DNA of 64,000 nucleotides from Apostichopus japonicus (GCF_037975245.1 NC_092561.1:7732001-7796000), one strand, 5' to 3'. Positions 1 through 13,114 are shown, counted from the first letter of the stretch. The notes: generated by a model not told the origin, from the letters alone. A program made the numbers and translations.

Positions 1-444
1 ATCACCGGAAATGGCACATCCCATGCATGCCTTGTAAGTTGAATCTGAAAATTCTTTATTTTGAGATCTGATGATTGAGAATTTTACACTTACAAAAAAA
101 AAGGTCAATTAGCAGAATTGTATTAGATGAATTGAATGAAGGACTTAAGGTAATAAGCTCTGCCTTATTCACTGTTTACACAGGTAAATGAAGATATAAA
201 AGCACACCAGGGCTTTATTATGATAGCTGTAGCCTGTATGAAGTGGAGAAGCCATATGGGGAATTTAGGTGTAAATAAGTTGTTATCATTATTTCTTCTA
301 CATCCCAAGAAGGGACTTACTAGGGGAAGGAGGGGGGGGATGAAATGAGTGGGTGGGCCAAGTAGGGGACTGTGCCTCAATAATGTTAGTTAAAACATTG
401 GGGTACTGTTATATAGGAGCTGACATTAAAACTGATAGGCCAAC

Positions 445-1131
445 CAGGGCCGTCTTAAGAGATCACCGGGCCCTGGGCCCGGCAATGGAGCGGGGCCCCT
501 CAATCAAGTGAGTCCGAAAAAAAGTTGCGTGAAAAATTGACATCCTTGACAATCGCTCAAGCATAGACATGCCTGCATTTACCACTCCTCCCTATGTCGC
601 GCATAAAGCATAAAACTTTAGCTGAATAACATACATGATATATCTAAAAGCTGAAATACATTATAGAAGAGTAATCTTCTAGTTGCCCTCCATCCCTTCC
701 CTAACAATACTGGACTCACCATTTGTAACACCCTTGTGTTGAGTCGTTCAACTGGGGAAACTAACGAAATTTGCGGCATTTCTTGATCGTAAACTGTTGT
801 ATGATTGGCTGAAAGTCAATTATTTTGAGGATGTCGCTTTCTATGCATATGGGAGAGAGCCTATTAAGTCCGAGTTGTCTGGTGTTGTTAGCCTTCGGGG
901 CATTGTATATTCCAGGGTTGCCAACTCAGATTCGAATATTTAATGTCAAACTCTCAAGTGTTTCACCAACTCTCGTCACAAGTTGTCAAGTATCGAATTC
1001 AATCAGGCATAATGGCCTATTCAATAAGTTTTCCTCCCAGATTAAGACATGGGATTACTACGATTGCGGGGCCCCGGCATCGCGGGGCCCTGGGCCAGGG
1101 CCCAGTGGGCCCATGCGTTAAGACGGCCCTG
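445..1131. mobile_element. Non-autonomous hAT-type transposon, 687 bp
   Basis: Perfect 14-bp terminal inverted repeats: CAGGGCCGTCTTAA at the left end and TTAAGACGGCCCTG at the right end. Both ends are flanked by the same 8-bp direct repeat AGGCCAAC (437-444 and 1132-1139). An 8-bp target duplication plus CAGGG-type termini is the hAT superfamily signature. The subterminal DNA is rich in GGGCCC. There is no transposase-like ORF, so the element is non-autonomous. Copy B carries AGGCCAAC only once (14811-14818) with no insert, which is a precise empty site. Confidence 0.93.
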
Positions 1132-2713
1132 AGGCCAACATAAAAGTACATATAGACGTAATAAATATATCCATGAGCCATAGTTTAGTAATAAAGTTCT
1201 ACACTGTTCACGATAAAATCTTAGGAGTTCTCTACGTGAATTGTTATTCTAAAAAAATGATCAGTTATAATTAACCCTGTGTTTTATTGTTTGGAACGCC
1301 ATTCCTACAATACGTGCCTAGGAACTTGAGGTTTCACTGCACTAATCTGACTAATGAAATCAGAAGAAATGATATGAACAGTTTGCTTAAACTAAGTGAA
1401 ATAGTGCTCACTGCCTAAGCATTCACATTATCTTAATCAAAATATAATTTACATATAATGTTATATTGCTTATATTGTACGTGACAAACAACATATAAAA
1501 AAATATAAAAATAAAATAAAATAAACTAGAATGGAGATTAGCGAATGCTGCAGGCTTTCATTATCTCCTTGCTCAGCATATAGCCTCACCGGTGTATGGG
1601 CCCGGTTCCTCAGTTAATTTACGCTATAAATGAAATCTGTAATTCTTATATCTTCAACCCAGTTGAAGTTGTAATTTCATTGGGGGTTGAGCAATTGAGA
1701 ATGAAACATTAATAACCAATTATCTCATAGCACAATGAGATGTATTATGAGATACACGAGTCATTATGAGCCTGATAATGGGCTAGTGCTTACAGGAGCC
1801 AGCCACTAAACCTGGGTGGAGAAATTTGATGTTATTTCTTCCACCTCTCAGAAAGAGGAATGTGCCCCCCTGCCCCCCCCCTCCCTGCCGTGATTGATGC
1901 CCCTGCTTGTACAGACAAAAGTTTATACCTAAGATTACACCAGTTGACGCTTAGAAAACATAAAATTCTGGGTGTGGACTCCTACATCCCGACAAAGTGT
2001 CTACTACAATGACCCAAGTGCAGCCCCCCCCCCCTTCTCCCCTACTTAAAATCTATCATTCTCCTCTGGCCCATCAACACAATTTTTAACGCCATACCTT
2101 AATCGATTGGGGGAGTTGAATTTGCTCCCCTCCATACCGGCGTGTGTGTGTTCAAGGGGGGGGGGGGCGCCTGTGTTTGTGATGGCTAGAAGAACTAGTT
2201 GAGTCAATGTCGTGCTTGGTACAGTAGGTAGATGCTCCTTGTTGGTTAAATGTTCTCTATTGTTTGTGCTTCCCGTTTCATGCATATTGATGAGTGGGCG
2301 GGGTAAACGTACAATTCATATAATGGCAATATCTTTTCAAACCTATGTCTGATTTAGTTCATACTTGGTATGGTGATGTAACTATATAGTAAGTATATGC
2401 TCTTTTCAACAACTTTGACCTTGTTCATATTCATGATTTGGTGGGGCGTAATGGGAAATAGTCAAAAACAGCTTGAAAACACATATATCTCATCAACCAC
2501 AAGTTGAATAAATGTCATACTTGGTAAATGCCTCATGATTGAAATTGGTAGAGGTTAAAAGAGGTCAACAGGTAACAAAGTTCCAGCACTATCAAAGTCA
2601 GTGTGGTTGGGTTTGCCATCAGCAATATCCGAACAGTTCCATTATGCCAGTGATCGAGTTGCACCAATATCTAGACTTCTGTCTTGATAGGGCAAAGAAA
2701 TACCCGTCATACC

Positions 2714-2840
2714 GTAAGTTAAAAAGAACAGCTTTTAAATTCAGTTCATTGAAGGTCTTGCTACTTAATTTTCTTGCTCTCAATTTGTTAATCCAAATGA
2801 TGATAGTAATAAACATTTAACATGATATTTTTCTTTACAG
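2714..2840 (+). other. Probable 5'UTR intron of TRIM copy A
   Basis: A GTAAGTTA donor follows 'cgtcatacc' at 2714. A pyrimidine-rich acceptor 'ttttctttacag' ends at 2840, 19 bases before the TRIM start codon. In copy B the same positions read GTAGGTTA (16471) and 'cttttctttacag' (ends 16597). The sequence upstream of the start is not protein-like in either copy. In B an open frame happens to run through from 16296, but in A that frame is stopped, so I treat it as untranslated leader. Transcript data would be needed to confirm the donor. Confidence 0.5.
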
Positions 2841-2859
2841 CTTAAATTTCGCGACAAAA

Positions 2860-5666
2860 ATGGCCTGCCCATCGCCTTGGAAAGACATCGAAGATAAATT
2901 CTTTGAATGTTCCATTTGTTTGGATCTGTTTAAAGAACCGAAACTATTACCGTGTCTACATAGATTTTGTAAACCATGTCTGGAACCTATACTAGAAGGA
3001 CAGGTTGGGACATTTAAATGTCCTCTTTGCAAAGATGTCTGTAAAATACCAAACAATAGGATAGATGGGTTCAAGACTGACTTCCATATGAAAAGTATGC
3101 TGCAGTTTATTCAGCTACAGAAAACATTTGAAAATGAAGAAGTTAGGGTCTGTGTTGGCTGTTCAAAGAAGTTAAAGGTTACAGCATACTGTTTTAAGTG
3201 CAAAGATTTTCTTTGTGTCCAGTGTTATCAATTCCACTCGACCAACAAGATGGTTGCTGATCATCGGGGAAATGTATTAGCTCTGAAAGATGTTGAAGGA
3301 AAGAGTCTCACATTAGAAAAACTTGCATCATTGAAGGAAGCCCTTAGGTGCCATGTTCATACAAAATTTAAAGCTCAGTTATGTTGTTGTACTTGTGGAA
3401 ATCTCCCTGTTTGTGTGACATGTACGTATGGAAAACACAAAGGTCATGACCTACAAGACGTTGCGAATGTGTCGAAAGAAGAAAGAGAGAGATTGCAGAA
3501 GAGATTGGAAGAACTTGTAAAACTGAAAGAAAATGTAACCAGCTTAACTGATAAAATAAACAAAGTAAATGAAGAACTTACATCAGTCGTTGCAGATACA
3601 AAAGCAAAATGGAAAACACAGTACGAAGATCAGACCAGGAAGTTAAAGAATAAGAAAGAGAAAGAAAAGAGAGAATTCAACAGATTCAAAACAGTTCTTG
3701 AAGAAAGGAGTCGAAAAGAATTGCAAAAATTAGAAACAGAAATGGAAGAGAAGATTAGAGAAATAAGAGACGAGTACGACAGGATGATTAAAATCAAAAT
3801 TAGGGAATCAAAAGAGAAAGAGGAAACCAAACAAAATGAAATAGAAAACAGTGAATTAAAGATTGACGAAACAATGAACAAACTTGATGCTGTAATGAAT
3901 GAGAGAAATAAAACAATAGAAGAACAACAGCAACGCAAGCTTAGAGAAACACAAAACTTATCAGATCTTTGTAATCAATGGGTCAATAAGTTTGAAAATA
4001 TGTCTACTATAGCTTCGAGTGTCCTTGAATCACACAACCACTGGACAGACGCACAGTGCATTCCTGATATAAGAGCTGCGAGCGAACCCCTAGTTGAGGA
4101 TCTTATGAAAGATTTTCCAGAAATGGAATCTTTATCTGATATAACAATGGATGATCTACCAATGTTGTGTACTGATAGAGTAAATATATCGGATAATGTA
4201 GAATCTGTTGTTGATATTGATGTGATCAAAGGTACTTGGTTTTGTTTAACTGGTATAACAAGTACTGGCTCTGGTAACAACGTCATCTCTGGGATGTCAT
4301 CATCTGTCCATTCATTTATCACAGTGATAAACAGACAAGGACGTCAGATTCGTCAAAACAAGATAGATAAAGGCAAAGGGGGCTCTCTTCCCATTCGTTA
4401 CTGTGCTGCTTTATCACGTGATAGGATAGCTTCGGTGTGTAAGTCCAATCAGCTTGTTGTTTATAATATTCATGGTGGGTCCTTGACTCAAAAAAACATC
4501 ACGTCCTTCTTTGGTGACATCAAAACGGTGGGTAAGAAATATGCGAGTTGTATAACTACTGATACTATACGTGGCCACATCATTGTAGGTTCATCTATTG
4601 GATCGCTATTCATATTTGATGAAGAATTGAAGTTCATTCGAGCTCTGAAGCTGCCAGAGGTTATAAAATGCCCAAGAGATATCCTTTATCATGAAGGCGT
4701 TCTGCTGATATGCGATGAAAAGAGTAGATGTGCATACGCTGTTACCATGGATACATCTAAAACAGAGGGAGAGTTACTATACAAGCTTCCGATACCAGCT
4801 ATTGACGGAAAGACGTATCCTTGGAGTATATGTGCAGACAGGGCAGGTTTTGTATACATCTTGTGGGCATCGAGTGTATGTCATCCTGCAAAATTTATCA
4901 TCACACAGTACAGTCAAGATGGTCAGCAGTTGTTGACAACCAAACGGACAGAAGATACAGCACGGTGTATAACAACATTGATGACAGAGGAGGGAGAGAA
5001 ACTACTTGTAGCTACATCACGGTCGGGAAAGATGCTTTGTTATGGTCTGGTAAGTATATCTCAGTGTTCCTTACTTTAATATGATTACTACTAGTAACAT
5101 ATAAATGTTGTTGTCGGGATACTCTGATGTAACGACAATTAAATGGTACATTCAGCTTTGATAATACCACCAAGGATATCATCTTCCTGTATTGACTTTA
5201 TGTATGACCAAGTAGCATATAATATTTATAACTTTAAAGATAGTTTTTGCCTGAATTTAGCTCAAGTAATAGTATATAAATTAGTAGAAGTTATCTCTTA
5301 AACCCAATATACATTAAACTAAAGTGCAAAACTTGTTCACTATTTCCTTTTACGGAATTGAAAGAAGAAAAATTAAGAATTTTAACGAGATAATGGTACT
5401 GTTGTTGACAAGACATCGCAATGCCAACTTAAGATGATTAAAAAAAGAAAATAAACAACAAAGGTCAGAACAGGGAACATAACAGGCAAGAATGGAAAGA
5501 AGAAAAGAAAAGAAAAGAAGGGATTTGTTCGCTGAAAAAACATTACACAAAGAATCGACATCTAACATGTCTTTTTTGTTCATTCAAAAATGTGCTTCAT
5601 GAGAATAGAGAACTGGATCAACGTTTGTAACTTTATAAATGTTCTTTCCAACAGACACCAGAATAA
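2860..5666 (+). CDS. TRIM-type RING/B-box E3 ubiquitin ligase, copy A
   Basis: Predicted as join(2860..5049, 5655..5666), 733 residues. The RING finger is C3HC4: C17, C20, C32, H34, C37, C40, C54, C57. B-box 1 spans about 98-135 (C98, C101, C111, C114, C119, C122, H126, H135) and B-box 2 about 164-196 (C164, H167, C185, C188, H193, H196). A long charged coiled coil covers about 205-390. The last 300 or so residues contain repeated beta-strand-like motifs resembling the propeller-type C-termini of TRIM56/TRIM71-like proteins; I cannot assign NHL repeats by eye. The start is the first ATG after a good acceptor, in the context acaaaaATGG. At codon 730 a GTAAGT donor interrupts the frame, and a 'ttctttccaacag' acceptor at 5654 adds Thr-Pro-Glu and a stop. 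Unspliced reading would end at 5079 instead. Known role of the family: ubiquitin transfer, often in innate immunity. The substrate is unknown. Confidence 0.9.
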
Positions 5667-6294
5667 AGTCAACCTGAAAATATACATGAAAGAAACGAAT
5701 ATCCAGAGTATACACCACACACTGAATCGAAATATCAAAGGCTGGGTGCAGCTGATGAGGAGAGAATTATCAAAATTTGCTGAAACAAACTAGAAAATTT
5801 AAGATGAAACGGATCATGATGATTAAGATCGGTCTTCTTAGTTTATATAGTTTCATTAGAATGAATTGAAAGGTGGAAAGAATTAGACCGTCAACCCATT
5901 TAGCTTAACGGTTACTTTTTTACAACATTTAGTCACAAAACAATAAGGTACAATAATGACGTAGACATATGTTTTACCAAACCTCGCTTAAAGTTGGCTG
6001 CGAAGGAATATTAATCAGAAGCTGACCGAACTTTCATATTTTCGGTGTGGTATTAATGACTTTTATGGAACTTGTAAAGTTAGATCTCGAAAATCAAGTA
6101 CATTGAAACATATGCGTAGAACTGCTGACGTTAATGCGAGTAAATATGGATGTGGAAACGTGTCTTTACGATTATAATTTACCACATGAACATGTGGGAA
6201 AAATCGAATGGCTTAAAACTTCGCTTCACATCTTGTGTTTATCTAATGGACAGTTTTAAATCATTTTTCTTTACAATTCGGATTATCATTTCTA

Positions 6295-6435
6295 CAGTGG
6301 ATTAATAGGGACATAGGAAAGAAAGATTTTGAGATAAGTAGTCAACTTTTTATTTCAAATTATTGACTTAATAAGTCAAACTGTTGACTTTTGATCTCAA
6401 TTTCTTTCCTTTCCAATGTCCTTATCAAACCACCG
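6295..6435. mobile_element. Foldback MITE with TA target duplication, 141 bp
   Basis: The ends are CAGTGG...CCACCG, flanked by TA on both sides (6293-6294 and 6436-6437). The two arms are inverted copies of each other for about 50 bases: the left arm runs GG-TTAATAGGGACATAGG and the reverse complement of the right arm runs GG-TTGATAAGGACATTGG. Only about 35 bases lie between the arms. TA duplication with CAGTG-type ends suggests a Tc1/mariner-type MITE. Copy B lacks the element at the aligned position (about 20000), although the empty site there is not exact. Confidence 0.75.
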
Positions 6436-6860
6436 TACATTTAAGAAAGGAAAACTGTGTATTTGTCCTGCATGAAGACCCACTTCAGCATACTTTAGCC
6501 GTGGTCTGATTTCACTGCTTCTTATGATATTCGCTCAACTATAGTATCTACTGCATGCATAAGATCTGAAATAGTCGATTGAAGTAAAATCCAAAAGTGG
6601 AGAGGAGTGGCAAGTGATATGAAGGGTGACAAGCTGGCTCCGTATTATTAGAAAATACCAACAAAAGTATTGTTGCTCTGTTTTGTTCAATGATAATAAT
6701 TTCGAATGAAGAACAGTCATATGCAGCCTCCAATGCTAAATCTTTCTTTCGATTAGCGTGTGGGACTGCAAAACTAGCCGAATTTGTCATGTTTGATCTT
6801 TTAATATACGATTTAATCATATAAAGGACTTTTTTACTACTCTGTTTTCCTATAAACGAA

Positions 6861-7590
6861 TGCGATGGTTTCGGGTTATTATTATTATTATTATTACTAA
6901 TCTTTATGCATTATGTTCCAGGGCCCCACAATTAACCGCGGTCCCGGGCTGTAATATACTGATGTCAAACCCCCCTCTCGTTAGGCCTGGCTACTATGTA
7001 CTATACTTTAACATAACATAAACAATTATGAATGTTATAATGAAAAATATTATCAACAATGTTCTATTCAGAGTAATACATCTCTTGTGATACACTAAAT
7101 CAGCATAAATGGTTTCTCGTATATATCACTTTAATACCAGACTAGACGCTTTTAAGGTCGGAATACTCGAACCAAAATTGTCTTCTGAACATTTCTTCCA
7201 GGTAAAATAGTATCTTATTATAATATATAAACCACCTACGCAAGTTACAATGTTAATGTCCGGAGCATTTCATGTGTAATATCGACAAAGATGGTGTGAT
7301 CTTCAAAATATTTCACGGTTTTATTTCATTTGATTTCTTGACGGTTTGATAATGTTTAGCATGATCCCGGACTCACCTTTAATTCCTTTACGTGAAAGGA
7401 TGTTTCTCGTTGTAGGTAAATATAGGAAAACACATAGAAGAGCTGTTTGTTACCAGTAGTCACCGCCAGCAAGTCATCATATTATAGTTTGGTCTGCTTT
7501 GGAATTGAGGTAGTTGCAGCTACAAGTCAATACAACTATGCCTTGAAGCAGAGGTAACCGTGAAGGGAGACAACGTCGCGTAGGTAACAA
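6861..7590. other. Intergenic, no gene seen
   Basis: AT-rich sequence after the end of copy A. It contains a short ATT run near 6881 and a GC-rich fragment, 'cagggccccac', near 6919 that resembles a hAT terminus but has no partner. No ORF or RNA gene is recognisable. Confidence 0.6.
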
Positions 7591-8027
7591 ACGTGATGTA
7601 AGTCTATTACTGTCTTAGTGGTTAATATAGGTAATTGTCAAGGGGAGCCTCTGCCTCATGAAGGAGGTAACATGAGGTAAGTTTATTACTGACTTAGTGA
7701 TTCATAGAGGTAATTGCTGAGGGGAGTCTCGTGGAGGAGGTAATATGAGGAAAGATTAATACTGTCGTTATGTAAAAAGGTAATTGTGGAGGTAAGCCTC
7801 ACAAAGGAGGTAACGTGATATATGTTTATTTACTGCCTTTGTGATACTGGAGATAATTTTGGAGGTAAGCCTCATGTGGGAGGTAACGTGAGGTATGTTT
7901 ATTTACTGTCTTAGAGATTAATAGAGGTAATTATCAAGGTGAGCCTCGTGGAGGAGGTAACGTGAGGTAAGTTTATTACTGTCTTAGTGATTAATGGAGG
8001 TAATTGTGGAGCCTCATGATGATTAAG
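7591..8027 (+). repeat. Minisatellite, about 73-bp unit, six imperfect copies
   Basis: Repeats begin near 7594, 7670, 7744, 7815, 7888 and 7962. A typical unit contains 'gtgaggtaagtttattact', 'gtcttagtgattaat', 'ggaggtaatt' and 'gagcctc...ggaggtaac'. Copies differ by point changes and short indels, so the array is not newly amplified. Several units contain GTAAGT-like words, but no coding exon is nearby. Confidence 0.85.
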
Positions 8028-8236
8028 CCTATATATTGTGTTCGTCAACAATGAACCAATAAACAACTAAATATTTTTTGTAGTCCTAAAAGATTCTGAC
8101 CCTCCAATATATTTTCAAAAAGATATGATAAGTGCATGTGAGATATTTCTTATCATTGGCCATGACAGTAAAGCAATAGTCAACGTTCGACATGCGAGAG
8201 CGACCATTATCGACATGTTTTGTATATTTGGCAAAA

Positions 8237-9086
<850 letters not shown>

Positions 9087-9796
9087 ATTTATTATTATTA
9101 TAATTATTATTATAAGACTTCTATTTGCTATAATTATTGGAACTATTCAAAATCTGCTTTCTGTTACAGAATGAAATAGAGCATAACGTAGTAAATACTA
9201 ATACAATACTATTATAGCTCGCAGTGACCAATGATGAGGCACAGCCAAAAGCTTGAATGGACATGCTTAAACAAACCACTACAACCACACGAAACATATG
9301 TACAACAGCTAACGAAATAAGTCAACACAACTAGAGAAAACATTTTGAATGTGCATAAAATTAACTTTGTTCTTATTATTCTTTGTTGGATTGAGGTCAA
9401 TATACTTTTCACCGTTTATTGCAAATTTAAATTTATAAAGAATTCCTCCATACAAAGATTCTTGTTTTGGCGACTATTTTGGTAAATACGATTGTTCCCA
9501 TGTGGAATTAAATAGTTATTTGGGTAAAATGTAGTATGTAGTTATATCCCCATCATATTAATTTAAACATTTGCTCCCATGCCTCTTTGTCTTAAGAGTA
9601 ACTACTTACTTCCTGTTCATGACTTATTCACCCTACACCCACATGATATTCGTAGAAGCCCCCTTTGTCTTAATTCCATGAACTATTCATGCTGAAGCAC
9701 AGATGACAACCTGTTGCATCTCAGGTGTATTACAAATATGGTTAGTCATAGCACTCTCCTATGTGCCTTGTAATTATAAGTAAGACCAAGAGTTTA
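9087..9796. other. Intergenic, no gene seen
   Basis: AT-rich sequence between the GAT array and a possible solo LTR. It starts with a short ATT-rich run, and I find nothing else recognisable. Confidence 0.5.
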
Positions 9797-10007
9797 TGTC
9801 ACAGAGAGGTTATCGCCCCCTCACAGGAAGTTGAAATGATTTAAATACTTTAGTTTTTTAAAATGTAAAAGACTAAGATTTCAGACTTCAGAGAGTGTAC
9901 TTCAGATACACTCCAGCAATAAAGCTTTTACTCTAGAATTATATCTATGTCTGGAGTGTCTCTTTGTTTGTTGTTCATTATTTATTAACGGAGCACCCCA
10001 ACGTAAC
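9797..10007 (+). mobile_element. Possible solo LTR, about 211 bp
   Basis: The segment begins TGTCAC and ends GTAACA, an imperfect inverted pair with the TG...CA ends expected of an LTR. It contains AATAAAG (about 9918) followed by a T/G-rich stretch, as in an R-U5 region. The flanking pentamers (GTTTA and GTACA) match poorly, so the target duplication is not convincing. The right end abuts the downstream end of the LINE relic. Confidence 0.3.
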
Positions 10008-10009
10008 AG

Positions 10010-11896
10010 TACATCCATTCCCAAAGCCAAAAAGATACATTTTTTGTGAAAGAAAAATTACTTTCTTAAAAAAACAATTATCCACTTCTAAAATCAACTT
10101 TGATGTGAACTGACAATCCCAAAACAAGTGCACAAGACTTTCATCCTGTGTTGTATAGACGGTACTCTGGCTATTCTTAGTTCACCCATACTAAGCAAAA
10201 GTTTGTTTATCGCAAATATTCTATGTAAAAAACGGATTTGAAAATAAAGCAGTTTTACATCACAAACAGTAGAACTCGGCATTTAATAAAAACAAATGCC
10301 AGTTCTCTTCCGTGAAAACCTTGAACTTTTTATTCCATTTTCCTAATGCTGCAGGTTTCTTAGTAATACGAGAAAGCATCTTAGAATAAATGAATTGAGA
10401 AATCGAAATAGCATTCATGACCGTGTTAAGTCAATGGCAGTTGTGATTAATTGATTCAGTGTTTATACAGCCAAAGTATAGCGAAAAAGGGAATCTATCT
10501 GAATTCGGCGCATGAACCAATTATAGGCCATTAGACTACCGAACTGATCAAACAAGTCGCTGACATGATACATTCATCTTAAACAGGTGATATACATAAC
10601 CACCGCATTATCTACAGGAATAAAGAAATTATTCCAGATGAATTGATGAACTATTCCAGATGAATTGATTACCGAAATTCTCAGTTGGACTGTTAAAGTT
10701 AATGTAACACCCAAGCATATGCAACTTGATTAACAAACGCATTATTAATATTGTGAATATCTTCTTAAAACAATTGCACTGAACAAAAAGATTTTGCCAA
10801 ATGGACCTAACACAATGTCGAAAACACTTTCCAGGGACCATGTATATCATTGCAGTATCGTTTAACCCAGGTACACTTTAAATTCTTAATGAAACTTTCC
10901 ATATGAGTAACTTCAACCTCACTAATAGGACTGATACTTGTTGACCGTTTAATTTTGTCCGGGTTGCCAGACCAAATAAAATAAAAAAATAAAAATTTCA
11001 AAAGCTTACTCGGATGACTAAAAAACTAGCGTGAGGGGCAATGTTATGACAATAAGTTTATCGGACAAAAAGGTCATTTTTAAGAAAACCAAACTACGTA
11101 CGAACGACTGCTCCGCTCTCAACCCCAGTCCCCTTGCATCGGGAATGTGACCGTGTGATCATCGTCGGGCGTGCATCACCAATCCCCTCGAAAGGGAACA
11201 GATACTACACATGATCCAAAAGGTGTTAAATCACTGGACGCCCATGTTTGAACAATTTGAAACAAATTGGAATTGGTTAAATTAATTGAAGGCCCGACGC
11301 CTGATATAGCAAATTAAATCCCTTATAGTTGAAGTGAGGGACTCCTTTCTATCATCTAGCAAAAAAACAAAAAGCGGTGTCGTCTGCGTATTGTAAAACC
11401 TTAACTTTCTGACCACTAATAATTATGCATTTAACATTTATATTATTTGTAAACTTTTAGAGCTAATACTTCGGCAGCCAGAATGAAAAGATAAGGACTC
11501 AGTGGACAACCTTACCTCAATCCTCTGCTGAAGCGGAAAGGAACCAATGGAGTGACCGTTGTTACAAACACAGGCGTTGCTATCGTTGTAAAAAGCCCGG
11601 ATCCATTGTCTTCGACTCTTGCTGAACTTAAAATAAGATAATGTTCTATGTATAAACTTCCACTCGAGCTTATCAAAAGCTTTCTCGAAATCAATTAAGA
11701 AAATAAAACCTGTAATGCCCGGATCAGAAGAATACTTAATTAAGTCTAAGACGTACCTTCTGTTTTCACCAATAAACATGTTACTAAGCAAAATGCAGGC
11801 TGGGGACCTATTTGAAAGATTTGAAAGAATACGTTTTAATGTAGACGCAATCGCCTTAGAAGCAATTTAATATGATGTTTAGAAGTGAAATAGGCC
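10010..11896 (-). pseudogene. Decayed L1/Tx1-like LINE (reverse transcriptase ORF remnant)
   Basis: Read on the minus strand from about 11896 downward, the pieces fall in the order of a LINE ORF2. First comes a RPISLLN motif, then a block with FIGENRRY and LIDFEKAFD (11870-11560), then a GCPLSPYLF block (about 11500), then the catalytic YADDT box (about 11385). Further down are FIWSGNPDKIKRST and a block ending WVKRY (10980-10840), then a late region with FLHRIF and a LVHLFWDC zinc-knuckle-like motif (10280-10110). Each block is in a different frame from the next and several stops interrupt them, including one right after the RGLR of the RT domain. No endonuclease domain is visible; the 5' part is lost at the ATT array. 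It is a dead retrotransposon with no host role implied. Confidence 0.88.
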
Positions 11897-11899
11897 TAT

Positions 11900-12031
11900 A
11901 TTTTTTATCATTATTATTATTTATAATTATGATTATGATGATTGTGATTATGATTATTATGATTATGATTATTTTTATGATTATTATTTGTTATTATTAT
12001 TATTAATATTATTATTATTATTATGATTATA

Positions 12032-12081
<50 letters not shown>

Positions 12082-12152
12082 CATCACTATTATTGTGGTT
12101 ATTATTATGATCATCATTATTATTGTCATCATTATTATTATGATTATTATTC
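11900..12152 (+). repeat. ATT/GATT-rich trinucleotide array
   Basis: Runs of (ATT)n and (GATT)n with scattered TCATC interruptions. It lies exactly where the LINE homology stops, so it may have expanded at the truncation point. The Ile-rich open frames are artefacts of the repeat. Confidence 0.95.
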
Positions 12153-12159
12153 AACTTCC

Positions 12160-13110
12160 ATCGTTACTATGCTTACTCGCAAACCCTGTATTGATTTTTG
12201 TGTGCATGTGTACGCACCGAGTGTAGAAATACAGCTGTGCACCACTGAGTGTAGATCAGTGCCCTGCACAAATGTACCATTAAACAAGTTACGGGAGGGT
12301 GTAAGGCAATTGCTAAATACACTAACACCCAAATTATCAACAGGGGATTTCCATTATTATCGCCTGGTTTTGGACGTTCACCGGTACTTTGCGTCTCGTC
12401 TGTTGTACTTTCATTTAGTTTCTTTGAAAAACAACAAAAGCAACAACAGCAACTAGATAAAGTATGATTCAAGTACTTTTGATATTTCAACGTGAAATAC
12501 AAAGACGCCTTAATACTCCATTGTCTTAAAGCTAAAAGGACAAGGTTAGTAACTATATCTGTTCCGCGATAGGTCTCTGAGTTCAATGTGTGCATGAAGG
12601 TACACAGTGTATCATAGCTTTCGGCCATTTTAACCCGGAAGTATTGAATAGTGTGAGGGTTGGTTATAAAACTGAAGTACAGTAGATAATTACGGCGTTA
12701 AACAGCGAGTTCTGAATCGAGTACAGTAATAATGTTCTATGATAGGTATTTAACAACTTAATGGAATACTTTCGAAGTACCTAGGCAACACTATTTCCAA
12801 TATAATAAACACCATATTACAACTGACGGGAATAAGACTATAATATACTGTACATATAACTGTACATGTGTATTGCTTCTGCCATTGATAGTACTGCATA
12901 AGACCTTCCCAATAAAAGTCAGATCAAATGACATATGATACCAATTTTAAGAGCTGCCACATGAAGGTACTAATGTTAAATGACTATAACTATCTGCCCT
13001 GTTTAAGTATAAGGACATCAAGCTTCTTGGAGAAGCTACAGGTGAAAATATATTATTAGCACAATATTGCGTTCAGGAGCTACTTTACACAGGGGAATCA
13101 ATCCCAATTG
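12160..13110. other. Intergenic, no supported gene
   Basis: A 151-codon open frame on the minus strand (12173-12628) and shorter plus-strand frames overlap one another here. None resembles a known domain or shows convincing coding bias. I treat the interval as non-coding. Confidence 0.5.
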
Positions 13111-13114
13111 AAAA

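Larger units (their letters stand above)
1..6860 (+). repeat. Duplicated block, copy A (left edge outside window)
   Basis: This block matches copy B (from 14382) nearly base for base, including intergenic DNA, intron and UTR of the TRIM gene. Base 1 aligns with base 14382, so the true left boundary lies outside the window. Homology fades just after the shared stretch 'ggactttttt...actctgttttcctat' near 6855. Differences from copy B include a 687-bp hAT insertion (445-1131), a 141-bp foldback insertion (6295-6435), absence of an 84-bp piece present in B, and scattered substitutions. Outside these indels I estimate identity in the mid-90% range by eye. Apart from the TRIM gene and the two insertions I see no other gene; the 1.1-2.7 kb stretch is non-coding. 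Confidence 0.93.

Noticed and set aside
12173-12628. 151-codon minus-strand frame
   Set aside because: Cys-rich stretch comes from a CAA/CAG-type run on the other strand; no domain recognised.
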